This document shows, one piece after another, positions 39,718 to 46,992 of a DNA stretch of 57,458 bases; within the stretch, counting starts at the first letter, position 1; each line of letters begins with the position of its first letter. Source of the DNA: Desulfuromonas sp. (GTDB taxonomy: Bacteria; Desulfobacterota; Desulfuromonadia; Desulfuromonadales; Desulfuromonadaceae). The notes under the pieces are model-generated. The model was given only the letters and a program-made list of their open reading frames with translations. It was not told where the DNA came from and did no database searches. Where the stretch lies: the NCBI GenBank assembly GCA_002869685.1, contig PKUE01000118.1, forward strand, positions 1 through 57,458. The letters are read 5' to 3'. The position numbers and the translations under genes were made by a program.

Positions 39718-39850
39718 TTGCGCCAGGATGAGTCAGGCTGTCTCTGATTAGTACAGGATCATCGTTTGTCAGACAGACCAATGGGGAACCCGTTGGCCTG
39801 CAGACGCCGTAAACAGGTTGTTTTAACCCGGTTGCCCGGGATTGGCGCAA
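39718..39850 (+). ncRNA. Structured mobB-modE intergenic region, possible Mo-cofactor-type leader RNA
   Basis: The 300-bp spacer before modE has no gene. TTGCGCCA (39718-39725) pairs exactly with TGGCGCAA (39843-39850). Inside, GTCTCTGA (39740-39747) pairs with TCAG-AC-AGAC (39769-39778), followed directly by CAATGGG, as in the tup leader RNA. GACAGACCAATGGG (39772-39785) is identical in both. A further hairpin CCAATGGG/CCCGTTGG follows. The CCTCCC and GGAAAGGAG elements of the other two leaders are missing, so identity is tentative. Confidence 0.35.
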
Positions 39851-39924
39851 GATTCGCAAACGAGAAGAGAATGCAAAATCCGTGCGCCTCACTGGCGAGG
39901 CGTTGTTACCAGGAGTAGATTTTT

Positions 39925-40716
39925 ATGCCGACACCCCATTCGTTGTCCGGATCGTTATGGTTGAACAAAGATACCCACAATTATTTAAGCAGCAAGCGGA
40001 TTGCCCTGCTTGAGCAGATCGAGGTGTCCGGCTCATTGAGTCGTGCCGCCAAACTGTCGGGAATGAGCTATAAGAGTGCCTGGGATGCACTGGCGGACAT
40101 GAATAGCCTTGCCGAGCAGCCGTTGACGGAGGCTTCGACCGGTGGCCGTGACGGTGGTGGAACGCGCCTGACCGAAGCCGGCAGCCAGGCCGTCAAACTG
40201 TATCGCACCATTGAACGGGAGCATGCCCGAGTTCTGGCCATGCTGGCCGAAAACTTCGATGATTATTCCCATCTCTATGCCTTGTTGCAGCGTCTGGCCA
40301 TGCGGACCAGTGCCCGCAATACCCTGCGGGGAAAAATCACTGCGTTGCAGGATGACGGTTTGCTGACAACGGTGACCGTGCAACTGAACTGCGGGCAGAT
40401 GTTGCAGTCACAAATTACCACCGCCAGTGTTGAAAGCCTGGGGCTGGCCGAGGAGGGGGCGGTCTTTACCCTCATCAAAGCGCCCTGTCTCAGTGTCGTT
40501 TGTCCGCAGAGCGAAGATGTTGTCAATGCCCTGTGCGGCACGGTGCGGTCTTCGCGTCAACAGGGTGACCTGATCGAAGTGGAGCTGGATCTGGGCGGTG
40601 GGGATCAACTCAATGCCGTCGTTGAGCAAGCCTGTCTGGTCTCACGTAACTGGCAGCGCGGCGCAACCCTATGTATGTCAATTCCACCTTCCCAGGTTCT
40701 GCTCGGTATCGCCTGA
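39925..40716 (+). CDS. modE: Molybdate-responsive regulator ModE
   Basis: A 263-residue protein: an N-terminal winged helix of the LysR-like ModE type (G-S-L-S-R-A-A-K-L-S-G-M-S-Y-K-S-A-W-D-A, about 35-54), G-G-R-D-G-G-G-T-R-L-T, then two MOP/TOBE domains that bind oxyanion (S-A-R-N-T-L-R-G-K-I at about 128 and S-S-R-Q-Q-G-D-L-I-E-V near 208). It senses molybdate or tungstate and controls uptake genes. Preceded by CCAGGAG. Targets may include the tup operon. Confidence 0.93.
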   Translation: MPTPHSLSGSLWLNKDTHNYLSSKRIALLEQIEVSGSLSRAAKLSGMSYKSAWDALADMNSLAEQPLTEASTGGRDGGGTRLTEAGSQAVKLYRTIEREHARVLAMLAENFDDYSHLYALLQRLAMRTSARNTLRGKITALQDDGLLTTVTVQLNCGQMLQSQITTASVESLGLAEEGAVFTLIKAPCLSVVCPQSEDVVNALCGTVRSSRQQGDLIEVELDLGGGDQLNAVVEQACLVSRNWQRGATLCMSIPPSQVLLGIA

Positions 40717-40776
40717 GCACGTTCTACCTGAAAGCCCGGGGGTCCTCCTTCTCCCATACCTGTCGGCCTCCGGGTG

Positions 40777-40808
40777 AAGGCGCGTCCATGTGGCGCGCCT
40801 TTCATTTT
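40777..40808 (+). terminator. Terminator after modE
   Basis: AAGGCGCG and CGCGCCTT form an 8-bp stem with a 9-nt loop, followed by TCATTTTT. The remaining spacer to 41005 holds no gene or motif I can name. Confidence 0.75.
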
Positions 40809-41005
40809 TCCCGGCCGTGAGACGGGTGTGTCGGGTATTGATACCGCGTCATCTTCCTCGGTGTGTTTCCTGCGGTTTCTCCGCGTGACAATAAGCTGCT
40901 GGTGTGTCGGCCCCGAGTCATTATACTATGATGAGAGTGGGCGTGGCTCCCGTGACAGGTTGCTATGAGATGTTACGATGAAGGTAAGGATTATGGAGGG
41001 GAATG

Positions 41006-41833
41006 ATGAAGCTGACAATTCTTTGTGAAAATACCGTCGGGCGAGCGATCCCGGCAATTGGCGAGCATGGCTTTGCCTGTTGCCTGGAAACCGCCGCCGG
41101 CACATTTTTGATCGATACCGGTCAGGGGCTCGGCATCACCACCAATGCCCAGGTTCTTGGCAAGGACTTAAGCCGGATTGACGGGGTGGTCCTCAGCCAT
41201 GGCCATTATGATCATGCCGGCGGTCTGGAAGCTGTACTGCGCTTGCGCGGTGAGGTGCCGGTGTATGCCCATCCGGACATTTTTGTGCCGCGGTATTCCA
41301 AAACCCCGCACAGCCTGAGATTTATCGGCATTCCACAACGGCGTGAATTGCTGGAAACGCTAGGAGCCCGCTTTCACGAAACCCCCAGTTTTCAACAGAT
41401 TGCCGCCGGGGTTTTCGTCACCGGAACCATCCCGCGTTCCACTCCGTTTGAGGAGGGAGACGGCAATCTTGTTCAACGCCATGACGATGGGCGTTATACA
41501 CCGGATCTGTTCAGTGACGACATGGCGGTGGTCGTCGATAGCGACAAAGGGTTGGTGGTGATTCTCGGCTGCGCACATGCGGGGATCATCAATACTCTGA
41601 ACTACATTGCCGAAGTGATGCAGCGCGATCATTTTTATGCCGTCGTCGGTGGGACCCATCTCGGTCCGGTTTCGGCGCAGCAGTTTGAGCAGACCGTGGC
41701 GGCATTGCAGGGTTTTGCCATCGAGAAACTTGGCGTTTCCCATTGCACCGGCCAGAGTCGGGCGGCGCAATTGCGTCAGATATTTCCGAGTCAGTTTTTC
41801 TATGGCTCGGTCGGTGCCGTTCTCGAAGTGTGA
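41006..41833 (+). CDS. MBL-fold metallohydrolase (COG1237-type)
   Basis: A 275-residue metallo-beta-lactamase-fold protein. The metal motif is S-H-G-H-Y-D-H-A-G-G-L (about 62-72), with G-C-A-H-A-G-I-I-N and G-T-H-L further on. It resembles the family that includes dihydropterin-related phosphate synthases of archaea, but the substrate here is unknown. The ATG at 41006 is six bases after GGAGG; the adjoining ATG at 41003 is closer than usual. Confidence 0.82.
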   Translation: MKLTILCENTVGRAIPAIGEHGFACCLETAAGTFLIDTGQGLGITTNAQVLGKDLSRIDGVVLSHGHYDHAGGLEAVLRLRGEVPVYAHPDIFVPRYSKTPHSLRFIGIPQRRELLETLGARFHETPSFQQIAAGVFVTGTIPRSTPFEEGDGNLVQRHDDGRYTPDLFSDDMAVVVDSDKGLVVILGCAHAGIINTLNYIAEVMQRDHFYAVVGGTHLGPVSAQQFEQTVAALQGFAIEKLGVSHCTGQSRAAQLRQIFPSQFFYGSVGAVLEV

Positions 41834-41901
41834 TGACGGCAGCAGCAGGTAACAGCAGATCCGGGTGGGCGAAGCGATCAATCCCGGATAAGGAGGATGT
41901 T

Positions 41902-42357
41902 ATGAAACAGACAGGTTATGTCGTGATGATCATTGTACTTCTTCTGGCAGGCGGCTGTGCTTCACGCCAGTCGGGAAATGTGTACAGCCGGTCCCAGGCG
42001 CAACAGCAGCTATCGGTCTATTACGGCACGGTACTGGTTGTCAACACTGTGACCATTGAGGGAACACAGACGGGTCTTGGTACCGTGGCTGGCGGTGTCC
42101 TCGGTGGTATTGCCGGCAATACCGTTGGTGGTGGCCATGGCCGTGCTCTGGCGACCGCTGTCGGGGCCATTGGTGGTGCACTGGTGGGATCTGCGGTTGA
42201 AGAGGGCGCCACTCGCCAGAACGGTCTGGAGCTGACGGTTGAACTTGATAGCGGTGAGGTGATTGCCGTTGTTCAGGAAGCCGATGATTACTATGCCGTG
42301 GGTGACCGGGTGCGCATTATCCGTGGTCCGGGCGGCGTCACCCGCATCCGTCAATGA
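41902..42357 (+). CDS. Glycine-zipper outer-membrane lipoprotein (SlyB-like)
   Basis: A 151-residue protein with lipobox L-A-G-G-C (Cys about 19) after a short hydrophobic signal. A glycine-zipper hairpin follows (G-G-V-L-G-G-I-A-G-N-T-V-G-G-G-H-G, then A-V-G-A-I-G-G-A-L-V-G), then a small beta domain ending G-D-R-V-R-I-I. This is the 17-kDa antigen/SlyB layout, with a role in envelope integrity. The ATG at 41902 follows AGGAGG; earlier frame starts lie in the preceding gene. Confidence 0.87.
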   Translation: MKQTGYVVMIIVLLLAGGCASRQSGNVYSRSQAQQQLSVYYGTVLVVNTVTIEGTQTGLGTVAGGVLGGIAGNTVGGGHGRALATAVGAIGGALVGSAVEEGATRQNGLELTVELDSGEVIAVVQEADDYYAVGDRVRIIRGPGGVTRIRQ

Positions 42358-42403
42358 TGGATTGCAGGGGCCCGACAACGCTCCGTAGTCTGTGTGCATG
42401 ATT

Positions 42404-42439
42404 AAACCGGGTGCGCTGTGGCCACGGCCACCCGGTTTT
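42404..42439 (+). terminator. Terminator after the glycine-zipper gene
   Basis: AAACCGGGTG pairs with CACCCGGTTT (10 bp) around a 15-nt loop, ending in TTTT. The remaining spacer to 42652 shows no gene. Confidence 0.78.
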
Positions 42440-42652
42440 CCCCACCCTCCCAGTCGTTTTACCATTTTGGCTGCTGATTTGACAGGCACCCAGAACTGGT
42501 GGATTAAACGCCCCTTCTCTTTAAACCCACAGTTTGACCGCTTGGCGTCATGGCGCAGGGTTCTGTGTCATTGACTTTTTTCTCCATAGGTTTTATATAT
42601 AGTTCCTTGGTTGATCAATCGGTTATCTTGATTTTTTAGGTTGGGAGGATTG

Positions 42653-42997
42653 ATGAAACGCGTTGACTGGATCTATTTTCGTAAAGGCTGAACCTCGTGC
42701 AATAACGCTCAAAAGTTTTTTGAGCAGCATGGTGTTGAGATCGCCGAACAGGTGGATGCCCGCAAAGAGAAAATGGATGAGCAGGCGGCCTGGGCATTGT
42801 TGAGCCAGGCGAACAACGTGTTTACCGCCAAAGGAAAAGCACGCAAGGATTTTGTGGTGAACGCGGCCAATCAGGAGTTGATTGTCAAAGCGGCCATGGG
42901 TCCGTCGGGAAATCTTCGTGCGCCCACCTTCAAGGTTGGCGAAGATTACCTGGTCGGTTTTAACGAAGAGATGTACAAGACGTTGCTCAACGAGTAA
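42653..42997 (+). CDS. Selenoprotein: Spx/ArsC-like thioredoxin-fold protein with U-T-S-C motif
   Basis: From the ATG at 42653 (GGGAGG at -10) the frame meets TGA at 42689-42691 and continues to TAA at 42995-42997, 114 residues with Sec at 13. The start reads M-K-R-V-D-W-I-Y-F-R-K-G-U-T-S-C. In Spx/ArsC proteins this place is C-x-x-C, so Sec replaces the first, reactive Cys. The C-terminal R-A-P-T-F-K...Y-L-V-G-F-N-E also fits the family. An 8-bp hairpin follows the TGA. It is probably a thiol/selenol oxidoreductase; substrate unknown. Ordinary gene callers would cut it to the part after TGA. Confidence 0.9.
42707..42725 (+). promoter_or_regulatory. bSECIS-like hairpin of the Spx/ArsC-like selenoprotein
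   Basis: GCTCAAAA-GTT-TTTTGAGC is a perfect 8-bp stem with a G-starting 3-nt loop, beginning 15 nt after the TGA codon. This spacing and the G/U loop fit bacterial SECIS elements read by SelB. Confidence 0.75.
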
Positions 42998-43009
42998 CAC
43001 TTTTTCGCC

Positions 43010-43032
43010 GGATGCCGACGGGCATCCTTTTT
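43010..43032 (+). terminator. Terminator or processing hairpin between the two selenoprotein genes
   Basis: GGATGCC and GGCATCC pair (7 bp, 4-nt loop) followed by five T, 12 bp after the first selenoprotein stop and 19 bp before the second start. Confidence 0.7.
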
Positions 43033-43051
43033 ATGCAGGAAAGGATAGACC

Positions 43052-43354
43052 ATGTTAACGATTACAGACGAAGCTCGCAATGAGCTCAAGACTATCCTCG
43101 AGCAGAATCCCGGTAAGTCGCTGCGCGTGACTCTGGCGGGGTTTGGCTGAGGTGGTCCCTCTTTGGGATTGACTCTGGATGAGTCAACAGATGAGGATAA
43201 GCAAGTGACTGTCAATGAGATTGACGTTCTTCTTGATCCGCAGGTAGCGCGTTTTGCCGATGAGCAGGTGATCCATTTTGTTCAGGACGGTTTCAGCATT
43301 ACCTCAAAGAAAGAGGGCGGTTGTGGTTCAAGCTGTGGCGGAAGCTGCGGCTAA
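43052..43354 (+). CDS. Selenoprotein: HesB/IscA-like
   Basis: From ATG 43052 (AAAGGA upstream) the frame has TGA at 43148-43150 and ends at 43354: 100 residues with Sec at 33. It begins M-L-T-I-T-D-E-A-R-N-E-L, typical of HesB/IscA. Sec lies in A-G-F-G-U-G-G-P-S-L-G-L, where IscA has the first cluster cysteine. The C-terminus is G-G-C-G-S-S-C-G-G-S-C-G. HesB-like selenoproteins are known from Geobacter relatives. The role, probably Fe-S, selenium or redox related, is unknown. Confidence 0.93.
43169..43187 (+). promoter_or_regulatory. bSECIS-like hairpin of the HesB-like selenoprotein
   Basis: TTGACTC-TGGAT-GAGTCAA is a perfect 7-bp stem beginning 18 nt after the TGA; the loop contains GG. 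A weaker stem (GGTCCC/GGGATT, 43154-43170) is too close to the TGA to be the main element. Confidence 0.7.
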
Positions 43355-43381
43355 CACCGTTGGACCGTGTGACGAAAACGA

Positions 43382-43413
43382 CAAGGGCCGCATCAGCGAT
43401 GATGCGGCCCTTG
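43382..43413. terminator. Bidirectional terminator between selenoprotein and acyltransferase genes
   Basis: CAAGGGCCGCATCA pairs perfectly with TGATGCGGCCCTTG (14 bp, loop GCGA). Its position between converging genes suggests it serves both, although the T-tracts are short. Confidence 0.8.
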
Positions 43414-43418
43414 TTGCG

Positions 43419-44201
43419 TTAAAACCATAATTTAAGGCGGGATTGGATGAACTCAACCAGTTGCTGTTGAATCTCCTTAGCATTGCCCTGGGCATCCAGC
43501 GGCGCACCGAACTCGAAATGGATCGGACGTTGGGGATCTATCATCCCGAAATCCTTGAGTTTCTTGCCATTTCCCCAGGCATCGGTACGCAATGCCAGCG
43601 GGATGATTGGAACGTTGGCTTTTTTGGCCAACTTGATGCCAATGGAATTGAACTGGTCGGGATCAAACTCCGTTGTGCGGGTGGTCTGAGGAAACACGAT
43701 AATACTGGTTCCCGCCGCCAGTTTTTCACTGCCCTGCTCCAGCACCGCCTTGAGGTCCTCGCGGGGATTGGTCCGGTTGACCACCACCGGCTGCCGCGAC
43801 CGCATGACGTGCTTGAACACCGGGTAGTCGATCAGACTCTGTTTGACAACAAAGGTGACCCGGCGGTAAGGGGCGATCAGAGTGGGTAAAATAAAGGTTT
43901 CCAGAGTGCTCATATGGTTGCCGATGAACACGCAGGGCTCATGACTGGCACAGACATGCTCCATGCCGTCGATATGGAAACGGGCCCCCGACTTTTCGAG
44001 GGCACGCAGAATATTCAGACTGCTGGTTGCCCAGTCGCCATCGGTGTAAATCTGCTGACGGGCCATCATCGCCGCTTTAAAGACGATGGAAAAGGCACGG
44101 CCGTAGAAACAGGCCGTAGGCAGCTGCTCAGCCAGCCAGCCGGTGGCATGATCGGACGTATGATAGGCATTGTTTTCCAGGGGTACAGTAATCATGATCA
44201 T
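43419..44201 (-). CDS. PlsC-like 1-acyl-glycerol-phosphate acyltransferase family protein
   Basis: A 260-residue protein of the PlsC superfamily. Motif I reads F-I-G-N-H-M-S-T-L-E (about 92-101), that is H-x4-E where H-x4-D is usual. Motif III reads V-F-P-Q-T-T-R-T (about 167-174) instead of F-P-E-G-T-R-S. Motif IV N-V-P-I-I-P-L-A is normal. It probably transfers an acyl chain to a lipid precursor, but the altered motifs place it in a divergent subgroup. Confidence 0.8.
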   Translation of the reverse strand: MIMITVPLENNAYHTSDHATGWLAEQLPTACFYGRAFSIVFKAAMMARQQIYTDGDWATSSLNILRALEKSGARFHIDGMEHVCASHEPCVFIGNHMSTLETFILPTLIAPYRRVTFVVKQSLIDYPVFKHVMRSRQPVVVNRTNPREDLKAVLEQGSEKLAAGTSIIVFPQTTRTTEFDPDQFNSIGIKLAKKANVPIIPLALRTDAWGNGKKLKDFGMIDPQRPIHFEFGAPLDAQGNAKEIQQQLVEFIQSRLKLWF

Positions 44202-44293
44202 CCTTGGTTCGGCTGCCGTGGCAGCGGCAATGTCCGCCTATTTTTCCGGACAGGCTAATAAAAGCATCAGGTTATGCGTTAAATAGGTGTATC

Positions 44294-44326
44294 AAAAAAA
44301 CGGCGACAAGGAAACCCTGTCGCCGT
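44294..44326 (-). terminator. Terminator after the Yip1-like gene
   Basis: On minus, ACGGCGACA pairs with TGTCGCCGT (9 bp), followed by seven T. It lies 38 bp after the Yip1-like stop. Confidence 0.88.
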
Positions 44327-44364
44327 ATAACGTCGAAATTTTCACCGGATAGGTCCGGTTGTGA

Positions 44365-45015
44365 TCAGTGGTGAGCAGCCGGCTGTTCCAGCGCAGGGGC
44401 GTCGATTTCAACCGCGGCCGGAGCGAATTGCTCACTGCGCGATGGACTGTGACTTTCGGCGCTGATCGATAACACCGCCAGAATCGCGAAAGCGATGCCG
44501 AAAACCATCCAGGCTGTGTTGCTGTTGAGCTGATAGACTTCAATGGCCGCCATCACCAGCAGATAGGTAAGCAGACCGAGAATGAGCAGATTGCCCAGAT
44601 ACGGGATGGTGGCGGCGATAACGGCAATGGGGCTGATGACTGCCAGATAACCGGTGACACGGAAGGCGACTTCCAAAGAACTGTCCGTGCCGAGATACCG
44701 CATGATGATACTGAGGAGAAACGCGCCGATATAACAGAAAATCACCACGGTCAACGGGGTGGTGACAATGGCAAACAGCGCAGTGAACAGGGAAACGCTG
44801 GCGCCCTGAGACATGTAGTAAAACGTGACCAGGATGCGCAATACCCCGGCCAGCAGGCCGATGGTGGCAATACTGATCAGTGGTTCGATAAAACCACCCT
44901 GACGGGGCATGTGACGGAATTGGCTGGCGGGGTCCAGCAACACCTGTTGTATGAAACGAAGTGTTTCCAGCACGTTCTGTTTTAGTCCGGCCTGTTGGTT
45001 CTGTGCCTGATCCAT
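44365..45015 (-). CDS. Yip1-family membrane protein
   Basis: A 216-residue protein with five hydrophobic segments between about residues 45 and 185. It begins with P-x-x-F-like lead L-L-D-P-A-S-Q-F-R-H-M-P, as Yip1-domain proteins do. The C-terminal 30 residues are soluble and rich in A, E and P, ending A-A-H-H. Bacterial Yip1-domain proteins have no settled role. Preceded by GGAGG. Confidence 0.75.
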   Translation of the reverse strand: MDQAQNQQAGLKQNVLETLRFIQQVLLDPASQFRHMPRQGGFIEPLISIATIGLLAGVLRILVTFYYMSQGASVSLFTALFAIVTTPLTVVIFCYIGAFLLSIIMRYLGTDSSLEVAFRVTGYLAVISPIAVIAATIPYLGNLLILGLLTYLLVMAAIEVYQLNSNTAWMVFGIAFAILAVLSISAESHSPSRSEQFAPAAVEIDAPALEQPAAHH

Positions 45016-45108
45016 ATGATCCCTCCTGAGTTGTGTCCAATGTAATTGTATACAGAAGGGGGCAGTATAGTCGGCTTTAATGGTGCGCGTCTAGCGTTTT
45101 CGTCGCAT

Positions 45109-45133
45109 AAACAGGGGCCTTACGCCCCTGTTT
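45109..45133 (-). terminator. Weak terminator after Nudix gene
   Basis: AAACAGGGG and CCCCTGTTT form a 9-bp stem with a 7-nt loop, 10 bp after the stop; there is only a short T-run. Confidence 0.5.
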
Positions 45134-45142
45134 GCGCAGGAA

Positions 45143-45586
45143 TTAACCGATGTGACACGCTTTTTTGTAATCATCAATAATGGTGGCGTGGTCGAAGCAC
45201 AAAGGCTCGGGTAACTGGTCGAGGGGAAACAGCTTGGCGGTTGCCGCATCATCGCCACCACACAGAACACCTTCGCCTTGTGCGGTAAACACCATGGAGA
45301 TGTTGTGCTGGCGCGGATCGCGGTCCGGGGCGGAATAGGCGCGGAACTGGGCCACGTTGTTCAGGATCAGACCGGTTTCCTCTTGTGCTTCACGGCAGGC
45401 CGCCTGCTCCAGGCTTTCACCGTAATCGACAAAACCGCCGGGTAGCGCCCAGCCGAGAGGCTCGTTTTTGCGCTCGATCAGCACAATGCTGTCGTCCTGG
45501 CGAATGATAATATCCACGGTCGGAAAAGGGTTACGATAAACCGTTACCGACTTGCCGCAGTGGGGGCAAAGTAAATGATCAGCCAT
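45143..45586 (-). CDS. Nudix hydrolase with N-terminal C-x-x-C
   Basis: A 147-residue Nudix protein: G-G-F-V-D-Y-G-E-S-L-E-Q-A-A-C-R-E-A-Q-E-E-T-G (about 51-73) is a full box. A short N-terminal C-P-H-C-G-K may hold zinc. G-L-I-L-N-N-V-A-Q follows, as in ADP-ribose/NADH type hydrolases, but the substrate cannot be assigned. It lies 33 bp after the radical SAM gene on the same strand. Confidence 0.85.
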   Translation of the reverse strand: MADHLLCPHCGKSVTVYRNPFPTVDIIIRQDDSIVLIERKNEPLGWALPGGFVDYGESLEQAACREAQEETGLILNNVAQFRAYSAPDRDPRQHNISMVFTAQGEGVLCGGDDAATAKLFPLDQLPEPLCFDHATIIDDYKKACHIG

Positions 45587-45619
45587 GTGGTTTCTCCTTA
45601 AGGGCTGCCGTGAGGGCTG

Positions 45620-46945
45620 TTATTGGAGGCATTGCAGCAGGCCCATGGACCATAGACAGGTGCCACAGGGTTCACTGCGCAGATAACAATCTTCTTCAAA
45701 CGCGTCGTTGTCGATGTAGTCGCAGGGGGCGACGGTACAGCTGCTGCAGAACGGATAGTCGTAATCGAGCACATTGCGGCGAAAGCGGATAAAATCCTCC
45801 CGGTTCCACAGGGCCTCAATGCCCTGTTCATTGACGTTACCGAACTGACGCGTGGCAATGCGGTTTTCCCAACCATTGAGGAAACAGCGGTAGTTGTGCC
45901 ACAGATTGTAACAGGGGTGAACTGTACCATCCCAACTGATAAAGGCACCACCGTCTTCAACAAAAGCGCAATGACGCTGTTGCGTTGCAACCAGAGAAGG
46001 CAGACGCAGATCCACGCCGCACTGTTGGGCAATCTTACAGGCCTGGTCGAAATGATCGGCCAGCTGTTGTTGGCGGTCAAGACGGCGTTCAACCAGGGTG
46101 GTCAGATTGAAAAAGACACCCTGATCGCGCGCCTGCGTTTTCATCCCCTGAATCAGGTCGCGGATAAACTGGTCTGTGGGATGTTGTCGCTCCCAGGCAT
46201 TGTCCAGGGCCGCAACCAGATCAACACCGCGGCGGTGCGCAGTCTGGCAACCCTGTTCAAAGATGGCGATGGCGGCATCGGTGTTGATGTCGTAAGCGAC
46301 ATTATCACAGAAGCGCGGATCGTAAGGGAGCATCTGGGTGACCAGGGCAAAATCGACCCCCTGATCGGCTGCCCAGCGGATCAGCTCCGGCAGTTCATGG
46401 GCATTCTCCTGAACCACCACCAGTTCCATCCCGATTTTCATATCACGGGCAGCACACTCGCGACGGGCGTTGTTGAGCAGGTTGAAGGCCTTGTGGACTG
46501 CACCCACCTGTCCCCCCTGGCGGATTTTTTTGAACAGTGCCGGACTGAGCGAGTCGATGGACAGGCAGATCCGGTTGGCTCCGGCATCGATCAGCTGGCG
46601 GGCGTTCTGCTCGGTGAACAGCAGCCCGTTGGATTGAAAGCCGATCCAGGCGTCTTCAGGCATGGCCGCCCGCGCCTGGGCGATAAACGCCGGCAGCAAT
46701 GGGTGGAGCAGAGGTTCGCCGATGCCGTTGAGAAACAGCGCATCCAGATGGGGAAATGCGGGAGAAAGGGCGTCAAACGTTTGTTGTGACAGATTTCCCT
46801 CGGTGATAGTGCTGCCCTCAGCGTGTTTGACGCACATGGGGCATGACAGGTTGCAGAAGGTGGTGGTCTCAACAAACAGCTTACGTGGCAGAGGTTGCAG
46901 GGCCGCGTGCACAGCGGGCTCACTGACCGTCATAGATGATGGCAT
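45620..46945 (-). CDS. Radical SAM/SPASM protein, probable tungsten-oxidoreductase maturase
   Basis: A 441-residue protein. The radical SAM cluster motif is F-C-N-L-S-C-P-M-C (CxxxCxxC, about 31-39), followed by G-I-G-E-P-L-L-H-P (about 74-82). A C-terminal SPASM region has cysteines in H-P-C-Y-N-L-W (about 351), C-S-S-C-T-V-A-P-C (about 402-410) and C-Y-L-R-S-E-P-C-G-T-C (about 422-432). Geobacter relatives have a described family of radical SAM maturases linked to tungsten oxidoreductases (TIGR04317); location in a tup/moeA/AOR locus suggests this is one. The assignment is by context and layout. Confidence 0.78.
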   Translation of the reverse strand: MPSSMTVSEPAVHAALQPLPRKLFVETTTFCNLSCPMCVKHAEGSTITEGNLSQQTFDALSPAFPHLDALFLNGIGEPLLHPLLPAFIAQARAAMPEDAWIGFQSNGLLFTEQNARQLIDAGANRICLSIDSLSPALFKKIRQGGQVGAVHKAFNLLNNARRECAARDMKIGMELVVVQENAHELPELIRWAADQGVDFALVTQMLPYDPRFCDNVAYDINTDAAIAIFEQGCQTAHRRGVDLVAALDNAWERQHPTDQFIRDLIQGMKTQARDQGVFFNLTTLVERRLDRQQQLADHFDQACKIAQQCGVDLRLPSLVATQQRHCAFVEDGGAFISWDGTVHPCYNLWHNYRCFLNGWENRIATRQFGNVNEQGIEALWNREDFIRFRRNVLDYDYPFCSSCTVAPCDYIDNDAFEEDCYLRSEPCGTCLWSMGLLQCLQ

Positions 46946-46992
46946 GGTTAACGTCTCAATGGGCTTTGCAGTTGTCCTGATCGTGATGGTGA

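Noticed and set aside
43154-43170. SECIS of the HesB-like gene at GGTCCC/GGGATT
   Set aside because: It begins three bases after the TGA and has two G-T pairs; the perfect stem at 43169 has the better distance.
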